5,933 nt of DNA from Cryomorphaceae bacterium (GTDB lineage Bacteria; Bacteroidota; Bacteroidia; Flavobacteriales; BACL11): contig CATEYX010000106.1 in NCBI GenBank assembly GCA_949511925.1, positions 1 through 5,933 on the forward strand, read 5' to 3'. A program made the translations under genes and the position numbers. Position 1 is the first letter of the stretch. The number at the start of each line of letters is the position of its first letter. The notes beneath the pieces were generated by a model. The model made no database searches and was not told the DNA's origin. It worked only from the letters and a program-made list of their open reading frames with translations. Shown here in pieces: positions 1 to 5,855 of the stretch.

Positions 1-43
1 AATAGTTAGATATTCTAAGAACTCAGGAGAAGTAATTATATAA
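1..43 (+). CDS. rplX: 50S ribosomal protein L24, 3' end only (partial)
   Basis: This is the last 13 codons plus stop of an open frame that enters from the left. The complete codons begin at base 2 and read IVRYSKNSGEVII, then TAA at 41-43. The ending resembles the basic C-terminal tail of bacterial L24, an early-assembling 23S rRNA-binding protein. L24 is also the gene expected immediately before rplE in the spc operon. The stop codon shares its last A with the ATG of rplE (TAATG), so the two genes may be translationally coupled. The identification rests on tail similarity and gene order, because too little of the protein is visible for a domain call. Confidence 0.8.
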   Translation, partial: IVRYSKNSGEVII

Positions 44-585
44 TGGAATACACACCAAGATTAAAGAAAAAGTACCAAGTTGAGGTTGTAAACAACCTTA
101 AAGGGAACTATAAATCAGTAATGCAAGTGCCAAAATTAGTTAAGATTTGTCTTAACCAAGGTATTGGAAGTGCAGCATCTGATAAAAAACAAATTGAAGC
201 GGCACAGAATGAAATGACTATGATTACAGGTCAGAAAGCTGTGCTTACCAATTCAACTAAAGATATCTCTAACTTTAAGTTAAGAAAAGGGATGCCTGTA
301 GGTGTAAGGGTAACTTTAAGAGGAGACCAAATGTATGAGTTCTTGGATAGATTTGTTACTTCTACTTTACCAAGGGTTCGTGATTTTGCTGGACTTCCTT
401 TAAAAGGTTTTGATGGTAGAGGAAATTATACTATGGGTATTAAGGAACAAATTGCTTTCCCAGAAATTAGTATTGATAAAATTAATAAAATAACGGGTAT
501 GGATGTGACTTTTGTTACGGATACTAATTCAGATGATGATGCTTTAATATTATTTAGAGAATTAGGTTTACCATTTAAAAAATAA
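43..585 (+). CDS. rplE: 50S ribosomal protein L5
   Basis: L5 binds 5S rRNA and places it in the central protuberance of the large subunit, where it also contacts the P-site tRNA and S13. The 180-residue product matches the usual length of about 180. Visible landmarks are the first strand with NQGIG (residues 38-42), the L5 signature region around ITGQKAVLTNSTKDIS (61-76), the RKGMPVGVRVTLRG segment (81-94), and the very conserved FDGRGNYTMGIKEQIAFPEI block (123-142). A KINKITGMDVTFVT strand (146-159) follows. The ATG at 43 overlaps the rplX stop by one base. An AGGAG-like string at 25-29 is too far upstream to be a normal ribosome binding site and lies inside the rplX frame. In E. coli the S8 repressor binds the mRNA near this start, but I see no such hairpin here. 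Confidence 0.98.
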   Translation: MEYTPRLKKKYQVEVVNNLKGNYKSVMQVPKLVKICLNQGIGSAASDKKQIEAAQNEMTMITGQKAVLTNSTKDISNFKLRKGMPVGVRVTLRGDQMYEFLDRFVTSTLPRVRDFAGLPLKGFDGRGNYTMGIKEQIAFPEISIDKINKITGMDVTFVTDTNSDDDALILFRELGLPFKK

Positions 586-588
586 GAC

Positions 589-858
589 ATGGCAAAAGAA
601 TCAATGAAAGCCCGTGAGGTAAAAAGAGCTAAGTGTGTTGCTAAGTATGCTGATAGAAGAGCTGCCTTAAAAGCTGCAGGTGATTATGAAGGGTTACAAA
701 AATTACCTAAAGATGCTTCTCCAGTAAGAATGCACAACAGATGTAAACTTACAGGAAGACCAAAAGGGTATATGAGACAGTTTGGAATTTCTCGTGTTAT
801 GTTTAGAGAAATGGCAAACTTTGGATTAATTCCAGGTGTGAAAAAAGCAAGTTGGTAA
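589..858 (+). CDS. rpsN: 30S ribosomal protein S14, long form without zinc site
   Basis: S14 is a late-assembling protein of the 30S head that contacts 16S rRNA near S3, S10 and S19. The 89-residue length and the C-terminal block NRCKLTGRPKGYMRQFGISR (50-69), followed by the FREMANFGLIPGVKKASW ending, identify the long bacterial S14. The only cysteines are C16 and C52. The paired CxxC motifs of the short zinc-binding S14 are therefore absent, and this is the cysteine-minus type. The start at 589 lies three bases (gac) after the rplE stop, and an N-terminal MAKESMKARE is typical of the family. No Shine-Dalgarno sequence is present, and ribosomes probably reach this gene by re-initiation after rplE. 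Confidence 0.98.
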   Translation: MAKESMKAREVKRAKCVAKYADRRAALKAAGDYEGLQKLPKDASPVRMHNRCKLTGRPKGYMRQFGISRVMFREMANFGLIPGVKKASW

Positions 859-878
859 TTTAATAAAGAATAAGAAAA

Positions 879-1280
879 ATGTTTACAGATCCAATAGCAG
901 ATTATTTAACAAGAGTTAGAAATGCTCAGATGGCAGGCCACAAAGTTGTTGAAATTCCTTCATCTAATATGAAAAAAGCGATTACGCAAATACTTCACAA
1001 TAAAGGTTATATTCTTAACTTTAAATTTGAAGACACTGCTAATAATCAAGGTAATATTAAAGTTGCATTGAAGTATAGTGCGCAAACTAAATTACCAGCA
1101 ATGAAAAAACTAATAAGAATCAGTAAGCCTGGTTTAAGAAAGTATGCTGATTCAAAAACTTTACCAAGAGTTATTAATGGTTTAGGAATCGCTATTCTTT
1201 CTACTTCAAAAGGTGTTATTACTGATAAAGAAGCAAGAAATTTAAATGTTGGTGGTGAAGTTATTTGTCACGTATATTAA
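879..1280 (+). CDS. rpsH: 30S ribosomal protein S8
   Basis: S8 binds the central domain of 16S rRNA (helix 21) and is needed for platform assembly. In E. coli it also represses the spc operon by binding its mRNA. The 133-residue product has the typical opening TDPIADYLTRVRNA (3-16), the central KYSAQTKLPAMKKLIRISKPGLRKY region (65-89), and the diagnostic C-terminal signature GIAILSTSKGVITDKEAR (103-120) with an ending of GGEVICHVY. The length is close to the E. coli protein (130). The 20-base gap before it (859-878) is the longest in the window. It is A-rich, without a Shine-Dalgarno motif or clear hairpin. The ATG at 879 gives the expected N-terminus. Confidence 0.98.
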   Translation: MFTDPIADYLTRVRNAQMAGHKVVEIPSSNMKKAITQILHNKGYILNFKFEDTANNQGNIKVALKYSAQTKLPAMKKLIRISKPGLRKYADSKTLPRVINGLGIAILSTSKGVITDKEARNLNVGGEVICHVY

Positions 1281-1292
1281 TAAGATAAAGAA

Positions 1293-1844
1293 ATGTCAAG
1301 AATAGGAAAAAACCCAATAACAATTGCTGAAGGAGTTACTGTAGTTCAGGAAGGTACTGTTATAACGGTAAAAGGAAAATTAGGTGAGCTTTCTCAAGAT
1401 ATTAATGCAAGTGTTACGGTAACAATTGCTGATAATGTTATTACATTTACAAGAGAGTCTGATCATAAAGATCACAGATCAAAGCACGGTTTGTATAGAG
1501 CTTTAATTGCTAATATGATTGAAGGAGTAACTAAAGGATATGCTAAAAAGCTGGAATTAAGAGGTGTTGGATACAGAGCAACAACTCAAGGTCAAAATTT
1601 AGATATATCTACAGGATATTCACATAATATTGTATTTGATATTCCAACTGAAATTAAAGTTGTAGCTGAAACTGAGAAAGGTAAGGCACCAATTATAACT
1701 GTTTCAGGTTGTGATAAACAATTAGTTGGAGCTGTAGCCGCAAGAATTAGAGCAGAAAGAAAGCCTGAGCCATATAAAGGAAAAGGAATTAGGTATGTTG
1801 ATGAATACGTTAGAAAGAAAGCAGGTAAAACGGCTGCAAGTTAA
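1293..1844 (+). CDS. rplF: 50S ribosomal protein L6
   Basis: L6 binds 23S rRNA near the sarcin-ricin loop and the base of the L7/L12 stalk, where elongation factors dock. The 183-residue product starts MSRIGKNPI, as bacterial L6 does. It shows the two related L6 domains (roughly 10-80 and 85-175). The second carries the family signature PEPYKGKGIRY (158-168), followed by a lysine-rich end VRKKAGKTAAS. The KKLELRGVGYRA segment (85-96) starts the second domain. The length is slightly over the E. coli value (177) and unremarkable. It follows rpsH by 12 A-rich bases (taagataaagaa), which contain no recognisable Shine-Dalgarno sequence. Confidence 0.98.
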   Translation: MSRIGKNPITIAEGVTVVQEGTVITVKGKLGELSQDINASVTVTIADNVITFTRESDHKDHRSKHGLYRALIANMIEGVTKGYAKKLELRGVGYRATTQGQNLDISTGYSHNIVFDIPTEIKVVAETEKGKAPIITVSGCDKQLVGAVAARIRAERKPEPYKGKGIRYVDEYVRKKAGKTAAS

Positions 1845-1858
1845 ATTAAGATAAAAAG

Positions 1859-2200
1859 ATGACACAATCAAAAAAAGATTCTAGACAAAGAGTAAGATAT
1901 GCTATCAGAAAGAAAGTTTCAGGTACTTCTGAAAGGCCAAGATTAGCAATCTTCAGGTCTAATAAAGAAATTTATGCTCAAATTATTGATGATATAAATT
2001 CAAATACACTTGCATCTGCGTCTTCTAAAGAGGCAAAAGGTACAAAAACTGAACAAGCAGCTGTAGTTGGAAAGCTAATTGCTGAAACAGCTAAAAAAGC
2101 TGGAGTTGATACTGTAGTTTTTGATAGAGGAGGGTTTTTATACCATGGTAGAGTAAAAGCATTGGCTGATTCAGCTCGTGAAGCAGGATTAAAATTTTAA
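1859..2200 (+). CDS. rplR: 50S ribosomal protein L18
   Basis: L18 binds 5S rRNA and, with L5, anchors it into the large subunit. The 113-residue product is slightly shorter than the E. coli protein (117). The basic N-terminal arm (residues 4-20, with RQRVRYAIRKKVSGT) is the RNA-binding extension. It leads into the conserved RPRLAIFRSNKEIYAQIIDD strand-helix block (26-45). The C-terminus VVFDRGGFLYHGRVKALADS (86-105), then AREAGLKF, is the diagnostic L18 ending. The start at 1859 lies 14 bases after rplF. Upstream bases are A-rich (attaagataaaaag) with no clear Shine-Dalgarno motif. Confidence 0.98.
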   Translation: MTQSKKDSRQRVRYAIRKKVSGTSERPRLAIFRSNKEIYAQIIDDINSNTLASASSKEAKGTKTEQAAVVGKLIAETAKKAGVDTVVFDRGGFLYHGRVKALADSAREAGLKF

Positions 2201-2209
2201 GAATTAGAT

Positions 2210-2734
2210 ATGTTAAAATTAGCACAAAATAAAAGAGTAACAATTACTGGCGATATCGAGTTGAAAGACAGATTAGTTGGAATACAAAGAGTAGTAAAAG
2301 TTACTAAAGGTGGTAGAACTTTCGGATTTTCAGCTATTGTTGTAGTTGGTGATGAAAAAAGTATTGTTGGTATTGGTTTAGGAAAATCGAAAGATGTTGC
2401 TACAGCTATTGCTAAAGGTATTGAAGCTGCCAAAAAGAATTTAGTAAGAATCCCTGTTTTTAAAGGAACAATTCCTCACGAACAAGCTGCTAAGTTCAGT
2501 GGTTCTCAAGTTTTAATTAAGCCTGCATCACATGGTACAGGAGTAAAAGCTGGGGGTGCAATGCGTGCGGTATTAGAGAGTGCTGGAGTGAAAGATGTAT
2601 TGGCAAAATCTAAAGGGTCTTCTAATCCTCATAATTTAGTAAAAGCAACTTTAAAAGCTTTATTAGAATTGAGGGATGCAAGAACAATTGCTATGCAAAG
2701 AGGAATAACAATGGATCAAGTATTTAACGGATAA
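2210..2734 (+). CDS. rpsE: 30S ribosomal protein S5
   Basis: S5 sits at the mRNA entry side of the 30S subunit and affects decoding fidelity and helicase activity. The N-terminal double-stranded-RNA-binding-like domain (about 17-80) contains the loop VTKGGRTFGF (31-40) near the spectinomycin-binding pocket, then SAIVVVGD and GIGLGKSKDV. The C-terminal domain (about 95-165) has IKPASHGTGVKAGGAMRAVL (103-122) and AKSKGSSNPHNLVKATLKAL (132-151), both strongly conserved. The length of 174 fits the family (E. coli 167). The conserved VTKGGR loop gives no visible sign of a resistance deletion. The ATG at 2210 is nine bases after rplR. The short variable N-terminal stretch MLKLAQNKRVTITGD precedes the conserved ELKDRLV and makes this start plausible. 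Confidence 0.98.
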   Translation: MLKLAQNKRVTITGDIELKDRLVGIQRVVKVTKGGRTFGFSAIVVVGDEKSIVGIGLGKSKDVATAIAKGIEAAKKNLVRIPVFKGTIPHEQAAKFSGSQVLIKPASHGTGVKAGGAMRAVLESAGVKDVLAKSKGSSNPHNLVKATLKALLELRDARTIAMQRGITMDQVFNG

Positions 2735-2745
2735 TATAGTCAAGA

Positions 2746-2922
2746 ATGGAAAGGATTAAAATTAAACAAGTTAGAAGTAGAATTGGAAGACCAAAAGATC
2801 AAAAGAGAACTTTAGATGCTTTAGGCTTAAGAAAAATGAATGCGGTAGTGGAGCATAATGCAACACCACAAATTTTAGGAATGGTTGCTAAAATTAAGCA
2901 CTTAATAACTTTAGTAGAATAA
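2746..2922 (+). CDS. rpmD: 50S ribosomal protein L30
   Basis: This short frame, read directly from the sequence, encodes 58 residues beginning MERIKIKQVRSRIGRPKDQK and ending KHLITLVE. L30 is a small protein of the large subunit bound to 23S rRNA. The ferredoxin-like bacterial form runs about 58-60 residues. The landmarks are the first strand IKIKQVRSRIG (4-14), the TLDALGLRKMNAVVEHNATP helix-loop (22-41), and the final helix and strand QILGMVAKIKHLITLVE (42-58). It sits between rpsE (11 bases upstream) and rplO (8 bases downstream), exactly where L30 belongs in the spc operon. The gene is intact with ATG and TAA. Confidence 0.97.
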   Translation: MERIKIKQVRSRIGRPKDQKRTLDALGLRKMNAVVEHNATPQILGMVAKIKHLITLVE

Positions 2923-2930
2923 TATTAGAT

Positions 2931-3386
2931 ATGGAATTACACAATTTAAAGCCTGCAAAAGGGGCAATTAAAGGTACTAAAAGAGTCGGTAGAGGAGAAG
3001 GATCTAAGAAAGGTGGAACATCTACTAGAGGACATAATGGTCAGAAATCTCGTTCAGGATATTCTAAGAAAATTGGATTTGAAGGGGGACAACAACCTTT
3101 ACAAAGAAGAGTGCCTAAGTTTGGATTTACAAATCCGAATAGAGTAGAGTATAATGGTGTGAACTTAGATACTATCCAGGCTTTAGTTGATTCAAAGAAA
3201 TTAAAGGGAACTATAGTTCAACAAGATTTGATGGATAATGGTCTTGTACAAAAAAATGATTTAGTGAAAATTTTAGGTAGAGGTGAATTAACAGCAAAGT
3301 TAGATATTACTGTTAATGCATTTTCTGAATCTGCAATAGCTGCTATTGAAAAAGCAGGTGGTACTGCAACTGTTTTAGAAAAGTAA
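2931..3386 (+). CDS. rplO: 50S ribosomal protein L15
   Basis: L15 is a largely extended 23S rRNA-binding protein required late in large-subunit assembly. The 151-residue product has the long glycine- and lysine-rich N-terminal tail (residues 15-45, with RVGRGEGSKKGGTSTRGHNG and QKSRSGY), which threads into rRNA. The conserved FEGGQQPLQRRVPKFGF (50-66) follows. The globular C-terminal domain ends in the family signature LVKILGRGEL and ITVNAFSESAIAAIEKAGG (111-144). The length is close to E. coli L15 (144). The gene stops one base before the secY start, a pattern consistent with coupled translation of this abundant protein and the membrane channel. Confidence 0.98.
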   Translation: MELHNLKPAKGAIKGTKRVGRGEGSKKGGTSTRGHNGQKSRSGYSKKIGFEGGQQPLQRRVPKFGFTNPNRVEYNGVNLDTIQALVDSKKLKGTIVQQDLMDNGLVQKNDLVKILGRGELTAKLDITVNAFSESAIAAIEKAGGTATVLEK

Positions 3387-3387
3387 A

Positions 3388-4728
3388 ATGAGAAAATTAA
3401 TTGATACAATAAAGAATATTTGGGGAATTGAAGATTTGAGAAATCGGATCTTAACTACAATAGGAATTCTAGCTATTTATAGATTAGGTTCTTTTGTTGT
3501 AATTCCTGGTGTTGATCCTGCTCAGCTTTCTGCTTTACAGGATCAAACTGCGGATGGACTTTTGGGTCTTTTAAATATGTTTACTGGCGGTGCATTCTCA
3601 CAAGCATCTATTTTTGCTTTGGGTATTATGCCTTATATCTCAGCTTCTATTGTAATTCAGTTATTAGGAATGGCTATTCCTTATTTCCAGAAATTACAGA
3701 AAGAGGGAGAGAGTGGTAGAAGAAAAATTAATAACATTACAAGATATTTAACTATATTAATTACAGCAGGACAAGCTCCTGGGTATATTGCTAATTTAAA
3801 AGCAACACTACCTGAATCAGCTTTCTTATTGCCTGCAGGTGGTTTCTGGTTGTCATCTATTATCATTTTGATAACGGGTACTATGTTTGTAATGTGGTTA
3901 GGAGAAAAAATTACAGATAGAGGAATTGGTAATGGTATTTCATTATTAATTATGATTGGTATTATTGCTGGATTACCTCAATCATTAATGCAAGAATTTG
4001 TTTCTGCTTTAGGTTCAGCAGGTGGAGGTTTAGTTATCTTCTTAGTCGAAATGTTAGCATTATTATTTGTAATCTTAATTACTATCCTTTTAGTACAAGG
4101 TACAAGAAGAATTCCTGTACAGTATGCTAAAAGAGTAGTTGGAAATAAACAATACGGAGGAGTAAGACAATTTATTCCTTTAAAAGTAAATGCTGCAGGA
4201 GTAATGCCTATCATCTTTGCACAAGCAATTATGTTTGTTCCTATTACTTTAGTTGGTTTTTCTGAAAATGAAAGTTTACAAGGAGTTGCTGCTGTCCTTA
4301 CTGATTTTGGAGGATTTTGGTACAACTTCATGTTCTTTGTAATGATTGTAATATTTACATATTTTTACACGGCTATGACGGTTAACCCTAATCAAATGGC
4401 TGATGATATGAAAAAGAATGGTGGGTTTATTCCAGGGATAAAACCAGGAAGGTCTACTGCTGATTATTTAGATGCTGTGATGTCTAGAATTACTTTCCCA
4501 GGATCTTTATTCTTAGGTTTAGTAGCTATTTTACCAGCATTTGCTATGGCAGGAGGAATTAATATGCAGTTTGCTCAGTTTTATGGAGGAACCTCATTAT
4601 TGATTTTAGTTGGTGTTATTTTAGATACACTTCAACAAATAGAAAGTCATTTGTTAATGCGTCATTATGATGGATTAATGGATTCAGGAAGGATAAAAGG
4701 AAAGTCTTCTGGTGGTAGTATGATGTAA
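3388..4728 (+). CDS. secY: Protein translocase channel subunit SecY
   Basis: SecY forms the membrane channel of the Sec translocon with SecE and SecG. It exports unfolded proteins driven by SecA or receives nascent membrane proteins from ribosomes. The 446 residues contain ten hydrophobic segments, at roughly 22-40, 75-93, 118-136, 150-171, 180-200, 214-236, 268-290, 311-333, 370-388 and 398-415. The plug region lies at about 55-72. Both SecY signatures are present: ALGIMPYISASIVIQLL (77-93) and WLGEKITDRGIGNGISLL (170-187). The C4 cytosolic loop has GTRRIPVQYAKR (238-249). The C5 loop has NPNQMADDMKKNGGFIPG and IKPGRSTADYLD (333-362). Lys352 falls where E. coli has the functionally important Arg357. 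The start lies one base after the rplO stop, in A-rich context. SecE and SecG are not encoded here. Confidence 0.99.
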   Translation: MRKLIDTIKNIWGIEDLRNRILTTIGILAIYRLGSFVVIPGVDPAQLSALQDQTADGLLGLLNMFTGGAFSQASIFALGIMPYISASIVIQLLGMAIPYFQKLQKEGESGRRKINNITRYLTILITAGQAPGYIANLKATLPESAFLLPAGGFWLSSIIILITGTMFVMWLGEKITDRGIGNGISLLIMIGIIAGLPQSLMQEFVSALGSAGGGLVIFLVEMLALLFVILITILLVQGTRRIPVQYAKRVVGNKQYGGVRQFIPLKVNAAGVMPIIFAQAIMFVPITLVGFSENESLQGVAAVLTDFGGFWYNFMFFVMIVIFTYFYTAMTVNPNQMADDMKKNGGFIPGIKPGRSTADYLDAVMSRITFPGSLFLGLVAILPAFAMAGGINMQFAQFYGGTSLLILVGVILDTLQQIESHLLMRHYDGLMDSGRIKGKSSGGSMM

Positions 4729-4740
4729 TCATATTGACTT

Positions 4741-5514
4741 ATGATTTATTATAAAACAGAAGAAGAGATAGAGTTAGTAAGAAAAAGTTCTTTACTTGTT
4801 GCAAAAACCCATGCTGAAATAGCTGGGCTGATAAAACCAGGGATAACTACCTTAGCATTAGATAAAATTGCTGAAGAGTTTATCATTGATAACGGAGGAG
4901 TTCCAGCTTTCAAAGGCTATGGCGGTTTTCCAAACACCTTATGTATGTCACCAAATGAACAGGTGGTACATGGTATACCCAATGATAAATTTCTTGAAAA
5001 TGGCGGAATTTTATCTGTAGATTGTGGAGTAGTAATGAATGGCTATTATGGTGATTCTGCTTTTACCTATGAAGTTGGGGAAGTAGATGCTGAAAAAAAA
5101 CAATTACTTAAAGTTACTAAAGAGTCACTTTATAAAGGAATTGAACAAGCAGTTGCTGGAAATAGAATTGGTGATATTGGTTATGCTGTACAACAACATG
5201 CTGAAAGCTTTGGATATGGTGTAGTTAGAGAATTGGTTGGACATGGTGTAGGTGTAAATTTACATGAAAGTCCTGAAGTTCCTAATCACGGAAGAAGAGG
5301 GAAGGGGGTTATGCTTAAAGAAGGATTAATTATTGCAATTGAACCAATGATTAATATGGGAACTAAGCGTATTTTGCAACACAATGATGGATGGACAATA
5401 ACAACTATTGATAATAAACCATCTGCACATTTTGAACATACAATTGTTGTTCGAAAAGGAAAAGCAGAGATATTATCAAGTTTTGAAGAAATAGAAAAAA
5501 AGATAAATGGCTAA
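4741..5514 (+). CDS. map: Methionine aminopeptidase, type I
   Basis: This cytosolic metalloenzyme removes the initiator methionine from new proteins when the second residue is small, acting at the ribosome exit after deformylation. The 257-residue product is a compact pita-bread-fold enzyme with no N-terminal zinc-finger extension and no type II insertion. All five metal ligands can be aligned: Asp94 (SVDCG), Asp105 (YYGDSA), His168 (GHGVG), Glu201 (AIEPM) and Glu232 (FEHT). The catalytic-site His77 (VVHGIP) and His175 (NLHESP) are also present, so the enzyme should be active. It follows secY by 12 bases with no adk between them, unlike the secY-adk-map order of Bacillus. Its last 8 bases overlap the start of infA. 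No Shine-Dalgarno sequence precedes the ATG. Confidence 0.98.
   Translation: MIYYKTEEEIELVRKSSLLVAKTHAEIAGLIKPGITTLALDKIAEEFIIDNGGVPAFKGYGGFPNTLCMSPNEQVVHGIPNDKFLENGGILSVDCGVVMNGYYGDSAFTYEVGEVDAEKKQLLKVTKESLYKGIEQAVAGNRIGDIGYAVQQHAESFGYGVVRELVGHGVGVNLHESPEVPNHGRRGKGVMLKEGLIIAIEPMINMGTKRILQHNDGWTITTIDNKPSAHFEHTIVVRKGKAEILSSFEEIEKKING
5507..5514 (+). promoter_or_regulatory. 8-base map/infA overlap, likely translational coupling
   Basis: The infA start codon ATG (5507-5509) precedes the map stop TAA (5512-5514), giving the shared string ATGGCTAA. The region just upstream (5491-5506) is nearly all A with a few G and T, and it has no GGAGG-like motif. Ribosomes ending map would be positioned to re-initiate on infA. 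The overlap is seen directly; the coupling is inferred from it. Confidence 0.6.
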
Positions 5515-5722
5515 ACAAGCTAACATAGAGCTAGATGGAACGATAACACAAGCATTGTCAAATGCTATGTTTCGTGTTGAATTGGAGAATGGACATGAGA
5601 TTGTTGCTCATATATCTGGTAAGATGAGAAAGTTTTATATTAAACTATTACCAGGTGATAAAGTTAAAATGGAAATGTCACCATACGATTTAACAAAAGG
5701 AAGAATAACATATAGGTACTAA
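5507..5722 (+). CDS. infA: Translation initiation factor IF-1
   Basis: IF-1 binds the ribosomal A site during initiation and assists IF-2 and IF-3 in selecting the initiator tRNA. The 71-residue product is a single S1-type OB fold with the family's near-invariant blocks. These are AMFRVELENGHEIVAHISGK (20-39), MRKFYIKLLPGDKV (40-53), and the SPYDLTKGRITYRY end (58-71). The length is one residue short of E. coli IF-1 (72). The start ATG lies inside the end of map, in the +1-shifted frame (sequence ATGGCTAA). Start choice is clear because MAKQANIELDGT matches the usual N-terminus. Expression is probably tied to map translation. Confidence 0.99.
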   Translation: MAKQANIELDGTITQALSNAMFRVELENGHEIVAHISGKMRKFYIKLLPGDKVKMEMSPYDLTKGRITYRY

Positions 5723-5736
5723 TAAAATAAAAAGAA

Positions 5737-5853
5737 ATGAAAGTACGAGCATCAGTAAAAAAAAGAAGTGAAGATTGCAAGATCGTCAAAAGAAAAGGAC
5801 GAGTTTATGTAATCAATAAGAAGAACCCAAGGTATAAACAAAGACAAGGTTAA
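5737..5853 (+). CDS. rpmJ: 50S ribosomal protein L36, zinc-ligand-minus form
   Basis: L36 is the smallest large-subunit protein and binds 23S rRNA near the peptidyl-transferase side. This intact 38-residue frame begins MKVRASVKKRSEDCKIVKRK and ends NPRYKQRQG, matching the highly recognisable start and end of bacterial L36. The usual zinc ligands Cys11, Cys14, Cys27 and His33 are replaced here except for Cys14. Position 11 is Ser, 27 is Asn and 33 is Tyr, so no zinc ribbon can form. From memory, this cysteine-minus form is the normal version in Bacteroidota. The gene follows infA by 14 A-rich bases and precedes rpsM by two. In E. coli rpmJ directly follows secY, but here map and infA intervene. 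Confidence 0.97.
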   Translation: MKVRASVKKRSEDCKIVKRKGRVYVINKKNPRYKQRQG

Positions 5854-5855
5854 TA

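Noticed and set aside
25..29. AGGAG string before rplE as a ribosome binding site
   Set aside because: It is 13 bases from the ATG, too far for a normal site, and it encodes the SGE residues of the L24 tail.
1..60. Possible S8 feedback site at the rplX/rplE junction, as in E. coli
   Set aside because: I could not draw a stem with an internal loop like 16S helix 21 from this stretch. A structure prediction could still reveal one, but nothing is visible by eye.
98..112. 15-base exact match TTAAAGGGAACTATA, repeated at 3201-3215
   Set aside because: The two copies lie in rplE and rplO in different reading frames, with no similarity on either side. In A-rich coding DNA this is most likely chance.
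2197..2433. Minus-strand open frame opposite the start of rpsE
   Set aside because: It is a shadow of the conserved S5 reading frame, with no family resemblance.
3208..3219. Perfect 12-base palindrome GAACTATAGTTC inside rplO
   Set aside because: It does not extend beyond 12 bases, lies in coding sequence and occurs once. It could resemble an operator half-site pair, but nothing around it supports that.
3218..3409. Minus-strand open frame across the rplO/secY junction
   Set aside because: It is antisense to the conserved L15 C-terminus and the secY start, with no sign of a promoter or family match.
3681..3866. Minus-strand open frame opposite the secY third and fourth membrane segments
   Set aside because: It is short, with no recognisable motif. 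Its hydrophobic character comes from the complementary strand of secY.
3882..3889. TATGTTTG, resembling the Bacteroidota -7 promoter element TAnnTTTG
   Set aside because: It lies mid-gene in secY, encodes conserved-looking membrane sequence, and has no TTTG element at the expected upstream spacing (the nearest is only 11 bases away).
3978..4331. Minus-strand open frame of 117 codons opposite secY
   Set aside because: It lies wholly within well-conserved secY. Its proline-, threonine- and lysine-rich translation looks like the antisense of membrane segments and not a real protein.
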